Shown here piece after piece: positions 1-8,186 of a stretch of DNA of 64,000 nucleotides (position 1 is the stretch's first letter; the number at the start of each line of letters is the position of its first letter). Source of the stretch: Luteirhabdus pelagi. GTDB lineage: Bacteria > Bacteroidota > Bacteroidia > Flavobacteriales > Flavobacteriaceae. The position numbers were made by a program, and so were the translations under genes. Location: assembly GCF_016827595.1 (NCBI RefSeq), contig NZ_JAECMS010000005.1, positions 259,277-323,276 on the forward strand, given 5' to 3'. Under the pieces are notes generated by a model. It was not told the DNA's origin, did no database searches, and saw only the letters and a list, made by a program, of their open reading frames with translations.

Positions 1-1
1 G

Positions 2-1444
2 ATGTACCCACGCTTGTTTCTCGCAAAAAACCTCTTAAAGGATGACGGCGTGATTTTCGTATCAATTGACGATCATGAGGTGCATAATCTCAAACTTTTA
101 ATGAATGAGATCTTTGGAGAGGAAAATTTCATAGAATGTATTACTTGGAATAAGCGTGTCCCGAAGAATGACAAAGGAATAGGAAATATTCACGAGTATA
201 TTTTTATATACGCAAAGAATTCAAATCTCAAACACGAATTTAAAATGCCAAAAGAAGGGCTGGATGAGATCAATGAATTGAGAAAAAAATTAAAAAGAAA
301 AGGTGTTTCAATAAGTGAAGCTGAAAAACAAATTCGAAAACTATACGAAAAGAAAGGATACGATAGAGGTATTACACTTTACAATAATCTCGACAAAGAC
401 TATCGTTTATGGGGGAAAATTAATATGAGTTGGCCAAATTCAAATACATTTGGTCCAACCTACGAAGTTTTACATCCACTTACTAAAAAGCCCGTTAACA
501 TACCTGATAGAGGTTGGCGCTGGAAAAAAGACACATTTGAAGAAGCATTAGATGTTGATAATATTGAGATTCTTCCAAATGGCTCCGTATTATGCGGAAG
601 AATTTGGTTTGACAAAGATGAAAACACCCAGCCAAGTTCTGTCTTATACTTGGATGTCGTTGATAGTTTACTATTACGATCTATACTTTCCCTTAAAAGT
701 GATGGCGGTATTGAAGTTGAAAAACTTTTTGATGGTAAAAGCTATTTCTCTTATCCAAAACCTACTTCAATTATTAAAATGTTGGTCAACTCCATCAGTC
801 CAGTTGAAGATGGAGAAATAATATTAGATTTCTTTGCAGGGTCAGCAACCTCAGCACATTCGGTTCTTAAGTCAAACTCAGAAAATAATTATAATAGGAA
901 ATTTATTTGCGTTCAGCTCGCTGAAAAAACAGATAAAAATAGCGCAGCAGCTAAGGCTGGATATAAAAATCTTTCTGATGTGGCGAAGGAAAGAATTAAA
1001 CTGTCATCACAGAATATTAAAGAAGAAAACCCAGACTACAAAGGTGACCTTGGTTTTAAAGTCTTAAAACTATCAGACAGTAACTTCAAACAATGGCGCC
1101 AGTTGGATGTCAAGGATGAAAAGGCTCTGGAAAAACAGCTGGATATGTTTGTGGATCCGGTTAGTGAAAATGCCGTGATAGAAAATATGGTGTACGAGTT
1201 ACTGCTCAAGTCAGGTAAGGACCTCAACAGTAAAATAAACCACAAGGATAGTCTGTATATCATTAATGACAATGAGATGGTTCTGATGCTGGAGCAGGCC
1301 ACAGAAGAAACGGTAAAGACAGCCATCAATCTCAAACCTATCAAAGTAATTGCATTGGATAGGTTGTTTAAAGGCAATGACCAGTTAAAGACAAATACTG
1401 CCCTACAAATGAAGGATGCAGGTATTGAATTTAAAACCATATAA
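2..1444 (+). CDS. mod: Type III restriction-modification DNA methyltransferase (Mod), 5' truncated by window
   Basis: Adenine-specific DNA methyltransferase subunit of a type III restriction-modification system; it recognises the target and methylates it with S-adenosylmethionine. The visible 480 residues start inside the gene: the segment with GVIFVSIDD near residue 20 normally follows the catalytic DPPY motif, which must lie upstream of base 1. A SAM-binding motif reads DFFAGSATSAHS at about residues 275-287; most relatives have FAGSGTT, so this copy is slightly divergent. The order catalytic motif, target domain, SAM motif fits the beta class. The first ATG in the window is probably internal. 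It is followed 22 bases later by an ATPase gene and belongs to an operon with res. The family call is firm; the recognition sequence cannot be read. Confidence 0.9.
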   Translation: MYPRLFLAKNLLKDDGVIFVSIDDHEVHNLKLLMNEIFGEENFIECITWNKRVPKNDKGIGNIHEYIFIYAKNSNLKHEFKMPKEGLDEINELRKKLKRKGVSISEAEKQIRKLYEKKGYDRGITLYNNLDKDYRLWGKINMSWPNSNTFGPTYEVLHPLTKKPVNIPDRGWRWKKDTFEEALDVDNIEILPNGSVLCGRIWFDKDENTQPSSVLYLDVVDSLLLRSILSLKSDGGIEVEKLFDGKSYFSYPKPTSIIKMLVNSISPVEDGEIILDFFAGSATSAHSVLKSNSENNYNRKFICVQLAEKTDKNSAAAKAGYKNLSDVAKERIKLSSQNIKEENPDYKGDLGFKVLKLSDSNFKQWRQLDVKDEKALEKQLDMFVDPVSENAVIENMVYELLLKSGKDLNSKINHKDSLYIINDNEMVLMLEQATEETVKTAINLKPIKVIALDRLFKGNDQLKTNTALQMKDAGIEFKTI

Positions 1445-1466
1445 GGATGAATCTAATTCAGAAATT

Positions 1467-2534
1467 ATGTTGAAAAACATCAAAATAGAAGGCTACAAGT
1501 CTATCAGGAGGTTGGATCTCGATCTGGGTATGATCAATTTGCTTATAGGGAGCAATGGTGTTGGTAAAAGTAACTTCATTTCATTTTTCAAATTCATCAA
1601 TAATATTTATGAATTGAGATTGCAAAAATATGCGTTGACTCAAGGAGCAGATAATCTTTTGTATTATGGCAGAAAAAATACGGATCAAATAAAAGGATAT
1701 TTAGGTTTTGGAGACAATGCTTATGAAGTGATCTTAGAGCCAAGCGAAAATGGAAGTCTATTTATTGCTACTGAAAAAAGCTATTATTATCCAGCAAGAA
1801 ACAACACCTATTTTGATGAGTTCAACCTTCAAGAAAGTTGGATTAAAAATAGTAGTACAAAAAGAAATGATTATCTGAGATATCACTTAAGTACGTTTAA
1901 GATCTACCACTTCCACGATACCAGTCCAAGCGCCCCATTACGAACGCCAGCAAATATTAATGATAACAGAATATTAAAGGAAAACGGCGATAATCTTGCA
2001 GCCTATTTATATTATCTACAGGAAAAGCACCCTAAAAGTTTTAAACGTATTGAAAAAACCATTGCCAGTATCGCTCCATTTTTTGAACGCTTTAATCTGG
2101 AACCGGATAGACTGGACGAAACACGTATAAAATTGATTTGGAACGAGGTCGATCAACCAGACACCTATTTTGATGCCAGCCATTTATCTGATGGTAGCTT
2201 GCGCTTTATGGCGCTTACCACCTTGTTACTACAACCAGAGCTGCCACGCATTATCATCATCGACGAACCTGAATTGGGCTTGCATCCAGTAGCAGTCAAT
2301 AAACTCGCTGGATTGATTAAAAGTGCGGCTGCAAAGGGTTGTCAGGTCATTGTCTCTACCCAATCAGTCAACTTGTTAAACAATTTTGAACCGGAGAATA
2401 TCATAACGGTGGACAAGGTGGATAATCAATCCAGCTTTGATCGTTTGGACGACAATGATCTGGACAGATGGCTGGACGACTATTCTATGGGAGAACTGTG
2501 GACCAAGAGCATTATCAAAGGCCAGCCACAATGA
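1467..2534 (+). CDS. AAA family ATPase (AAA_21/OLD-like) inside the type III R-M operon
   Basis: ATPase of the SMC/OLD-like AAA_21 type, about 355 residues. Walker A is GSNGVGKS at residues 28-35, an ABC-signature-like SDGS lies near residue 240 and Walker B is IIIIDEPELGLHP near residue 262. The ORF can be extended to 1416, but the ATG at 1467 places the typical N-terminus (LKNIKIEGYKSI) at the start and avoids overlapping mod. Its stop overlaps the start of the DUF4276 gene in ATGA, so the two are translationally coupled. Related ATPases paired with TOPRIM-like proteins act in antiphage systems such as OLD, Gabija and PARIS; a defence role here is inference. It is not a usual component of type III systems. 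Confidence 0.85.
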   Translation: MLKNIKIEGYKSIRRLDLDLGMINLLIGSNGVGKSNFISFFKFINNIYELRLQKYALTQGADNLLYYGRKNTDQIKGYLGFGDNAYEVILEPSENGSLFIATEKSYYYPARNNTYFDEFNLQESWIKNSSTKRNDYLRYHLSTFKIYHFHDTSPSAPLRTPANINDNRILKENGDNLAAYLYYLQEKHPKSFKRIEKTIASIAPFFERFNLEPDRLDETRIKLIWNEVDQPDTYFDASHLSDGSLRFMALTTLLLQPELPRIIIIDEPELGLHPVAVNKLAGLIKSAAAKGCQVIVSTQSVNLLNNFEPENIITVDKVDNQSSFDRLDDNDLDRWLDDYSMGELWTKSIIKGQPQ

Positions 2535-3193
2535 GAAGAATAGTAATCATTGTAGAGGGCGATACAGAAGAGGCTTTTGTAAACACGATGCTGCAACCCT
2601 ATTTTATACACAAGGGCATCGTCGTGACTTGCTTCAAGATCAAACACACTAAAGGTGGTTTGACTAAATATGCGCATTTCAAAAAGGACATTATCAAAAC
2701 GGTCTATGAAAAAAACGTGGTCATATCCAGTCTCATAGATTTTTATGCCTTACCAAAAGATTTTCCGCGATATGATGAAGCAACAGCTATTGTAAATAAG
2801 AGTGACAGATTGTTATTTCTTGAAAATGCAATCCGCGAGGATATTGAACAAACGAAAGGAGCATCATTTGCGCACCTATTCCCATATATCCAGCTGCACG
2901 AGTTTGAAGCCTTGGTGTTTTCATCTATCACAGGAATTCAGGCACTATTTGAAGAAGATGAGGCAAATATGACACAGATAAGAACCGTCATTAATAGTCA
3001 CAATTCGCCAGAAGATATTAATGATAGTCCAGCAACGGCACCTTCAAAAAGATTATTGAACTTGATAAGCGGTTATAACAAAATTGTGGACGGCGTATTG
3101 ATCTTAAATGAAATAGGCCTTCCAACAATTATAGAAAAATGTCCTCGCTTCCGCTGGTGGCTGAATGAATTAGAACGTAGAGCAAGCTTATGA
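2531..3193 (+). CDS. DUF4276 family protein (TOPRIM-like), partner of the ATPase
   Basis: A protein of 220 residues that I assign to DUF4276. The start at 2531 gives the N-terminus RRIVIIVEGDTEE; the VEG-x-TE segment (residues 8-13) looks like the first acidic motif of a TOPRIM fold, and the LIDFYALP segment near residue 67 supplies a conserved Asp typical of the family. HEFEALVFS lies near residue 122. TOPRIM-like partners of OLD-type ATPases are often nucleases, so a metal-dependent nuclease role is plausible but unproven. It overlaps the ATPase stop by four bases and its own stop overlaps the res start (ATGA at 3190), which makes mod, ATPase, DUF4276 and res one transcription unit. Confidence 0.8.
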   Translation: MRRIVIIVEGDTEEAFVNTMLQPYFIHKGIVVTCFKIKHTKGGLTKYAHFKKDIIKTVYEKNVVISSLIDFYALPKDFPRYDEATAIVNKSDRLLFLENAIREDIEQTKGASFAHLFPYIQLHEFEALVFSSITGIQALFEEDEANMTQIRTVINSHNSPEDINDSPATAPSKRLLNLISGYNKIVDGVLILNEIGLPTIIEKCPRFRWWLNELERRASL

Positions 3194-5883
3194 AATTAGA
3201 ATTTGAAGCATCTTTACCCTACCAAAACGATGCGCGCAAAAGCGTGATCGATTTATTTGAAGGCCAGCCCAAAGAAGATGCAGCGGTTAACAATAAGGTC
3301 TATCATGGCAATCAGCAATCACTCATTGTTGGTGTGAGAAATAATCTCATCTTGTCTGAAGAGCAACTGCTTAAAAACCTAAATGCCATACAAGAACGCA
3401 ATGAGATAGAAGTCTCAAAAAAGCTGGACGGTATGAATTTTTCAATCGAGATGGAAACCGGTACGGGAAAAACCTACGTCTATCTGCGCACGATTTATGA
3501 CCTTAACGAACAGTATGGTTTTAAAAAGTTTGTTATCGTGGTACCATCGGTGGCCATACGTGAGGGTGTATTGAAAAACTTGGAAATAACGCACGACCAC
3601 TTTCAGAATATTTATGAAAAGGAACCCATTCACTTTCAGGTATATGAGAGCAAGAATGTAAGCAGCCTCAAGGGTTTTGCAAACGGCAATACGATCGAAA
3701 TAATGGTTATGAACATTGACGCTTTCGCGAAAGATGACAATATTATTAATCAACCACACTATAAAACCAATGGATTAAAACCAGTAGAGTACATCAAGAG
3801 CACAAATCCCATAGTGATTGTGGATGAACCGCAAAATATGGAAACTGACAAACGTCGGGAAGCGATTGCAAATTTGAATCCACTCTGTACACTTCGCTAT
3901 TCTGCCACACATAGAAATACGTATAATCTCGTCTACAATTTAAACCCAGTAAAGGCGTATGACCTTGGTTTGGTAAAGCAGATTGAAGTAGACAGCGTGA
4001 TGGAAGAAAATGCAGATAATGCGGCTTATGTAGCGGTCAAATCCATTGTCGCAGCAAAAAGAGGTGTCTCTGCTAAAGTCGCTATAATGACCAATACAGA
4101 TAACGGAGTTAAAGAGAAAACCGTTACCGTTAAAACGGGAAGTGATCTCTATAAACTTTCCAACAACCGCGAGATTTATAACGATGGGTTCATCATAGAA
4201 GAAATTGATGCAGCTAATAATTGCATTTCATTGTCCAACGGGAATATAATCTATAAGGGCGCGTCACAAGGCGTTCTTAATGAGGAATTGATGAAATTCC
4301 AAATGCGCAAGACTATTGAAGAACATCTCAAGAAAGAAAAAAAACTTCTAAAATTGAAGGACGAGAATGGTAATCCTGAAAAGATAAAGGTGCTCTCCTT
4401 ATTCTTTATTGATAAAGTGGCCAACTACAGGAGCTATGATGCAAACTCTAATGCCACAAAGGGAAAGTTTGCCTTGTGGTTTGAAGAAATTTATAAGGAG
4501 CTTGTCGCAAAAAAGATTTTCGAAGATTTGGATCGCTTTAATATCAATGACATCCATAATGGCTACTTTGCAAGCGACAAAAAAGGCAAATGGAAGGATA
4601 CAGCAGACAACACAAGATCAAAAGAAAGTGCTGATGCAGCAGACACTTACAACCTTATTATGAAAGACAAAGAGCGCTTACTGGATATAGAAAATCCATT
4701 GCGATTTATCTTCTCACATTCCGCCCTACGAGAAGGTTGGGATAATCCTAATGTATTTCAGATCTGCACATTAAATGAAACCAAATCTGAAATTAAGAAA
4801 CGACAGGAAATAGGTCGTGGTTTAAGATTGGCAGTCAATGATCGTGGTATAAGAAACAAGGACAAAAACATCAATAGGCTTACCATTATAGCAAATGAGA
4901 GTTATGAAGATTTCGCGAAAGCGTTACAAAAAGAAATAGAGGACGAGTGCGGCGTTTCCTTTTCTGGAAGAATCAAGAACAAACGGCAACGCACCCCAAT
5001 CAAGTACAGAAAGGGATTTGAAGCAGACCCTAAATTCTTGACACTTTGGGAAAAAATCAAGCAGCACACTACCTATCGCGTAAATTACGACACCGATAAA
5101 TTAATTGAAAAAGCTGCCGAAGCGTTGAAGGAGCTACCAGAACTAAAAGCACCTTCCATAAGGTCAGTTAAGGTCGGTATAACGATGGATGCTACTGGTG
5201 TAGATACGATGTACGCCAGTGAAGGCTTTCAAAGTTATGATCTGAAAAATTGGCCCATACCAGATGTTTATGAATATATACAGGATAGAACAGATCTCAC
5301 GAGATCCACAATAGCTGCCATTCTTAAAAAATCAGGTCGAATGAATGAGATATCAATCAACCCTCAACTTTTTCTTGACCTGAGCACACAGGCTATAAGG
5401 CGCACCTTGTACGAATTAATGATCAAGGGAATAAAGTATGAGAAGATTGCAGGCAGCGTGTATGAAATGCGCCGTTTTGAAGCGCAAGAACTGGAAGTTT
5501 ACATCAATGACTTTACCTATGCAGTAAACGATGAGAGTAAAACAATCTATGAAGAGTATATTCCATTAGACTCCAAAGTAGAGAGCCAGTTTGCAGCAGA
5601 TTGCGAATCCAGCGAGAATGTACAGTTCTACTTCAAATTGCCTTCTTGGTTCAAAATCCCCACACCTATTGGAACCTACAATCCAGATTGGGCGGTGGTA
5701 CTACAAAATGACACTAAGATCTATTTCGTAGCTGAAACGAAAGATACAGGTACCAACGAAGTAGATTTAACTAAACTCCACTTAGACGAGCAACTCAAGA
5801 TAAGGTGTGGCAAGGCACACTTTAAGGAACTGGACAATGTTTCTTATGAGGTCGTAAGAACCGTTGGTCAATTGATAGGATAA
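3190..5883 (+). CDS. res: Type III restriction enzyme Res subunit
   Basis: Helicase-nuclease subunit of the type III system, 897 residues, about the usual length. Superfamily 2 helicase motifs are visible: Walker A METGTGKTY near residues 87-95, DEPQ near 211, SAT near 237, then the second RecA-like domain with LREGWDNPNV near 512 and QEIGRGLRL near 540. A C-terminal PD-(D/E)xK nuclease is suggested by NPDW near 830 and AETK near 847. With Mod it would translocate on and cut unmodified DNA. Two copies of the palindrome TTTCGCGAAA lie in this gene (3723 and 4911). The reading frame is intact and key motifs are present, so the enzyme is probably functional. Confidence 0.93.
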   Translation: MKLEFEASLPYQNDARKSVIDLFEGQPKEDAAVNNKVYHGNQQSLIVGVRNNLILSEEQLLKNLNAIQERNEIEVSKKLDGMNFSIEMETGTGKTYVYLRTIYDLNEQYGFKKFVIVVPSVAIREGVLKNLEITHDHFQNIYEKEPIHFQVYESKNVSSLKGFANGNTIEIMVMNIDAFAKDDNIINQPHYKTNGLKPVEYIKSTNPIVIVDEPQNMETDKRREAIANLNPLCTLRYSATHRNTYNLVYNLNPVKAYDLGLVKQIEVDSVMEENADNAAYVAVKSIVAAKRGVSAKVAIMTNTDNGVKEKTVTVKTGSDLYKLSNNREIYNDGFIIEEIDAANNCISLSNGNIIYKGASQGVLNEELMKFQMRKTIEEHLKKEKKLLKLKDENGNPEKIKVLSLFFIDKVANYRSYDANSNATKGKFALWFEEIYKELVAKKIFEDLDRFNINDIHNGYFASDKKGKWKDTADNTRSKESADAADTYNLIMKDKERLLDIENPLRFIFSHSALREGWDNPNVFQICTLNETKSEIKKRQEIGRGLRLAVNDRGIRNKDKNINRLTIIANESYEDFAKALQKEIEDECGVSFSGRIKNKRQRTPIKYRKGFEADPKFLTLWEKIKQHTTYRVNYDTDKLIEKAAEALKELPELKAPSIRSVKVGITMDATGVDTMYASEGFQSYDLKNWPIPDVYEYIQDRTDLTRSTIAAILKKSGRMNEISINPQLFLDLSTQAIRRTLYELMIKGIKYEKIAGSVYEMRRFEAQELEVYINDFTYAVNDESKTIYEEYIPLDSKVESQFAADCESSENVQFYFKLPSWFKIPTPIGTYNPDWAVVLQNDTKIYFVAETKDTGTNEVDLTKLHLDEQLKIRCGKAHFKELDNVSYEVVRTVGQLIG

Positions 5884-5904
5884 AATCAAAGTCCAACTTT
5901 TAAA

Positions 5905-6231
5905 ATGAACCACCTATTCATCTGCTCCACCAACAAACAACGCTCAAAGACAGCTGAAGACTTCTTTTCTCAAAAATATCCAGAGCACGAATTTCTAAGC
6001 GCAGGAACAAATATTAAAATTTGCAGAAAAGAAGGAGCTACTGTGCTGACTGAAGATTTGTTAGCGTGGGCAGATAAGGCATTTGTGATGGAAAAGAAAC
6101 ATCTCGACCAAATCAAGAAGCATACAGGCTTAAAATACTACTCAAAAATCAACGTGTTGGATATACCTGATATCTACAAATATTATGATGCCGGTTTGAT
6201 CAAGATTTTGGAAGAGAAAGTATCTTTCTGA
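5905..6231 (+). CDS. Small low-molecular-weight phosphatase-like protein
   Basis: A 108-residue protein resembling the low-molecular-weight protein tyrosine phosphatase fold. The phosphate-binding loop C-x5-R-S is present at residues 7-14 (CSTNKQRS), although the usual CxGNxCRS form is altered. The segment LDIPDIY near residue 88 could supply the general-acid Asp, as in the short members of this family. It starts 21 bases after the res stop and is on the same strand, so it may be the last gene of the restriction operon. Short proteins of this type are common in variable regions; the substrate is unknown. Confidence 0.7.
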   Translation: MNHLFICSTNKQRSKTAEDFFSQKYPEHEFLSAGTNIKICRKEGATVLTEDLLAWADKAFVMEKKHLDQIKKHTGLKYYSKINVLDIPDIYKYYDAGLIKILEEKVSF

Positions 6232-6333
6232 AACTACCAATATAGTGGTGAAATCACTCTAAAAAATATCAAAATTACCATCATAATGGTCTTTTTACAC
6301 TCCTTCAATTTGAGGTAATTAAACGACCTATCT

Positions 6334-6388
6334 TAGTAAACTTTCGAGAAAAGTATTAAAAATCGGTACTTTTCTCGAAAGTTTACTA
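6334..6388. repeat. Perfect 22-bp inverted repeat with 11-nt loop
   Basis: The left arm (6334-6355) and right arm (6367-6388) are exact reverse complements over 22 bases, separated by 11 bases. The arms contain the core TTTCGAGAAAAGT. There is no long T run directly after the stem, so it is not a classical intrinsic terminator for the phosphatase gene 103 bases upstream. It could be a bidirectional terminator, a recombination site or the remnant of a mobile element end. Confidence 0.85.
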
Positions 6389-6562
6389 TAATCTACTCTT
6401 AAAATTTTATTTGAACTCATTTATATGAATTTGAGCACTCAGTTCGCATAAACATTTCAAAACTCACAATTTTTTGTTAAAAAGGGGCGAATTCGGTGTC
6501 ACTAAATTTTGAGGGTCGTTTTAAGCCCTACAAATGCTATAAAAATGAGAATTTGGATAGTT

Positions 6563-6576
6563 CCTCTTTCTCCGCC
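6563..6576 (+). repeat. tRNA-Ser 3'-end fragment, copy 1
   Basis: CCTCTTTCTCCGCC corresponds to the end of a tRNA-Ser: T-stem 3' side (CCTC), acceptor 3' side (TTTCTCC) and discriminator G. No tRNA body precedes it. It is followed six bases later by a terminator hairpin. It has the form of an attachment-site remnant. Confidence 0.6.
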
Positions 6577-6581
6577 GAAAG

Positions 6582-6617
6582 AAACCCACAGCGAAAAGTT
6601 GTGGGTTTTTTGTTTTT
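6582..6617 (+). terminator. Terminator-like hairpin after tRNA-Ser fragment 1
   Basis: Stem AAACCCACA (6582-6590) pairs with TGTGGGTTT (6600-6608), followed by a T-rich run. The same hairpin, slightly changed, follows copy 3, which suggests the two tRNA tails were duplicated together with their terminator. Confidence 0.75.
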
Positions 6618-6738
6618 TGGAACAAACGAAACTTGTTTTGATTTGTGAAGAAAAACGAAAAGCGAAACCACCATCTGGTGGTTCTGGTTTCTATAATTGT
6701 ATTGGATAACCTATTGGGATCATGAGCGTAGCGAGTAA

Positions 6739-6756
6739 TCCCTCTTTCTCCGCAAA
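6739..6756 (+). repeat. tRNA-Ser 3'-end fragment, copy 2
   Basis: TCCCTCTTTCTCCGCAAA, identical over 18 bases to copy 3. In a full tRNA-Ser the bases AAT before CCCTC would be the end of the T-loop; here TAAT precedes it. No D-arm or anticodon arm lies upstream. Confidence 0.65.
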
Positions 6757-6778
6757 CAAGCGCAAGGCTTGGAAATCA

Positions 6779-6812
6779 AAAAACCGCAGAGTTTACTCTA
6801 GCGGTTTTTTTC
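6779..6812 (+). terminator. Terminator-like hairpin after tRNA-Ser fragment 2
   Basis: AAAACCGC plus AGAG (6779-6790) pairs with CTCT, a bulged A and GCGGTTTT (6795-6807), then a T run. Its sequence differs from the hairpins after copies 1 and 3, so this tail may have a separate origin. Confidence 0.75.
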
Positions 6813-6865
6813 TTTTCAAGGTTTTGGCATTTGCAAAATGCCTGAAGAGGGAGATTGGAACAAAA

Positions 6866-6883
6866 TCCCTCTTTCTCCGCAAA
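6866..6883 (+). repeat. tRNA-Ser 3'-end fragment, copy 3
   Basis: The same 18 bases as copy 2, 127 bases further on. It is followed by AAGAAACCCAC, as copy 1 is by GAAAGAAACCCAC. This is the copy nearest the next operon and may be the innermost attachment scar. Confidence 0.65.
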
Positions 6884-6886
6884 AAG

Positions 6887-6918
6887 AAACCCACGACGAA
6901 AGTTGTGGGTTTTTTGTT
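6887..6918 (+). terminator. Terminator-like hairpin after tRNA-Ser fragment 3
   Basis: An 11-bp stem AAACCCACGAC / GTTGTGGGTTT (one G-T pair) closes a GAAA tetraloop and is followed by a T run. It lies 41 bases from the end of the DUF1989 gene on the other strand. Confidence 0.75.
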
Positions 6919-6958
6919 TCCAAAATTTTGAATAGTATTTTCTAACAAACGGCGTCAA

Positions 6959-7570
6959 TTATCCGATAATTTCATATAAAATGGGCTTGAACGTGCCATT
7001 GTTACTATCTTCCGCAGAACAAGCCGTCAAACCAACAATAAGGTCTATTTGTGCTTCGAACAACACATAATCGCCTGCGCGGCTTAACGGTGGCTCTACC
7101 CTTAGCTTACCGTCTTCAGCAAACTGAACATTCATAAAAATATTGAAGGCTGTTGGAATATCATCGGGATCTATTCCATAGGGTCTGAGATTATCAGCCA
7201 AATTTTCAAAGCAACTCGGATGATAATCCTTATTCCCATACATGATCTTAAACGTTTCAGGACTGCAAGGGGCCAAAAGGAAATCATTTCGTGCGTTCGT
7301 ATCTTCTAAAATTCTCATCATCTTATTGCTTCTATTACTCCAAAGGTAGTTGTTCTTAGAAATTAGAAGCGATTCCTCGAAATCGAGTGTTTTCCCGGAA
7401 GAAATCTTTTCACGGAAATCGTTGGCATTATACAACACCATATCGGAAACCTGTTCTCCATTGGGATCGATAACCTTCAACTGCTGGCCTTTTTTCAATG
7501 TAAACGCTGCTCCTGACTGCTTAGGAATTGTCTGTACCATTTTCTTTTTCGATATTTTTTGCAAGCTCAT
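6959..7570 (-). CDS. DUF1989 (urea carboxylase-associated) family protein
   Basis: Protein of 203 residues of the DUF1989 family. Recognised by the conserved segments LLAPCSPETF, HPSCFENL, FNIFMNV and SRAGDYV...ACSAEDSNNG in the usual order. Members encoded beside urea/guanidine carboxylase form carboxyguanidine deiminase (CgdA/CgdB), so chemistry on guanidino compounds is the best-known role; no carboxylase is present here. It is the last gene of a seven-gene minus-strand operon and overlaps the PaiB-like gene by 50 bases. A shorter start at 7540 (MVQTIPKQ) is possible; the longer one is preceded by AGGAAGG. Together with the YcgG/GntA gene two positions upstream it suggests modification of an arginine-derived compound (inference). 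Confidence 0.82.
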   Translation of the reverse strand: MSLQKISKKKMVQTIPKQSGAAFTLKKGQQLKVIDPNGEQVSDMVLYNANDFREKISSGKTLDFEESLLISKNNYLWSNRSNKMMRILEDTNARNDFLLAPCSPETFKIMYGNKDYHPSCFENLADNLRPYGIDPDDIPTAFNIFMNVQFAEDGKLRVEPPLSRAGDYVLFEAQIDLIVGLTACSAEDSNNGTFKPILYEIIG

Positions 7571-8144
7571 GTGCCTGACCTTCCTCTTTCTGACGAAGGT
7601 GATTTGTTATAGTGTGAATATTGTCGCTGCTAAAGCCCTGATGTAATTTTTTAATAGCTTCAACCTTCGTTGGCTTCATCCAAAACCCAGTAATTCGCGT
7701 AATATGTTCCCGAATCATGGTCTCGGGTAAATCGTTATAATAAATGGGGTTTTCCTGATCCTTTTCGAATCGATAGACTAACTCTTGAAGCGAAGTTTCC
7801 AATTCTCGATCGGTCTGCACTTCTAGCTTAACATTAATATGAACCGCGCTATAATCCCAGGTGCTGATATCCGGATAATCGTACCAAGAGGAAGAAATAT
7901 AGCTGTTTGGTCCCAAAAATATTAGCAACCCTTCCAGTCCATCTTGTAGATACGCCTTTTGCGGATTATGATTCGCAATATGGGAATGCAGCTTAAAATC
8001 TCCAGCATTTCCTTTGGTAATGATGGGAATGTGTGTCGCCAAAAGCGAGTCGCCATTGATCACGAATGTTGCAAATGGATGTTCGGTAATAAACTGAAAT
8101 ATTTCCGCTTGATCTTTAACCGAGTATTTAGATGGAAGATACAT
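7521..8144 (-). CDS. PaiB-like FMN-binding split-barrel protein
   Basis: A 207-residue member of the PaiB family, annotated elsewhere as FMN-binding negative transcriptional regulator. The N-terminus MYLPSKY and the pattern ATHIPI followed by HIANHNPQ are typical of the family, as is WYDYPDISTWDYSAVH in the middle. The fold is that of flavin reductases and oxidases, so in this operon an electron-supplying or oxidase role for the neighbouring heme enzyme is as plausible as a regulatory one. No helix-turn-helix is visible. It lies 42 bases after the YcgG gene and overlaps the DUF1989 gene. Confidence 0.8.
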   Translation of the reverse strand: MYLPSKYSVKDQAEIFQFITEHPFATFVINGDSLLATHIPIITKGNAGDFKLHSHIANHNPQKAYLQDGLEGLLIFLGPNSYISSSWYDYPDISTWDYSAVHINVKLEVQTDRELETSLQELVYRFEKDQENPIYYNDLPETMIREHITRITGFWMKPTKVEAIKKLHQGFSSDNIHTITNHLRQKEEGQAHELAKNIEKENGTDNS

Positions 8145-8186
8145 ATCGAAACAAATTATTTGAAGTGGTAAGGTATGAAGGATTTC

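Larger units (their letters stand above)
6232..6958. other. Non-coding junction between the R-M island and the glycosyltransferase operon
   Basis: This 727-base stretch holds no convincing gene. It contains a perfect 22-bp inverted repeat (6334-6388), three copies of a 13-17 bp sequence matching the 3' end of a tRNA-Ser, and a terminator-like hairpin after each copy. Short open frames can be drawn here, but they run through the tRNA fragments and hairpins and show no codon signal, so they are not annotated. The content suggests repeated integration and excision next to a tRNA-Ser tail. Confidence 0.75.

Noticed and set aside
6334-6388. The 22-bp palindrome as an ordinary terminator of the phosphatase gene
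   Set aside because: The stem is AT-rich, the loop is long and there is no T run directly after it; kept as a repeat of unknown role.
6509-6931. Two short plus-strand open frames in the junction
   Set aside because: They run across tRNA-Ser tails and terminator hairpins and show no conserved motif.
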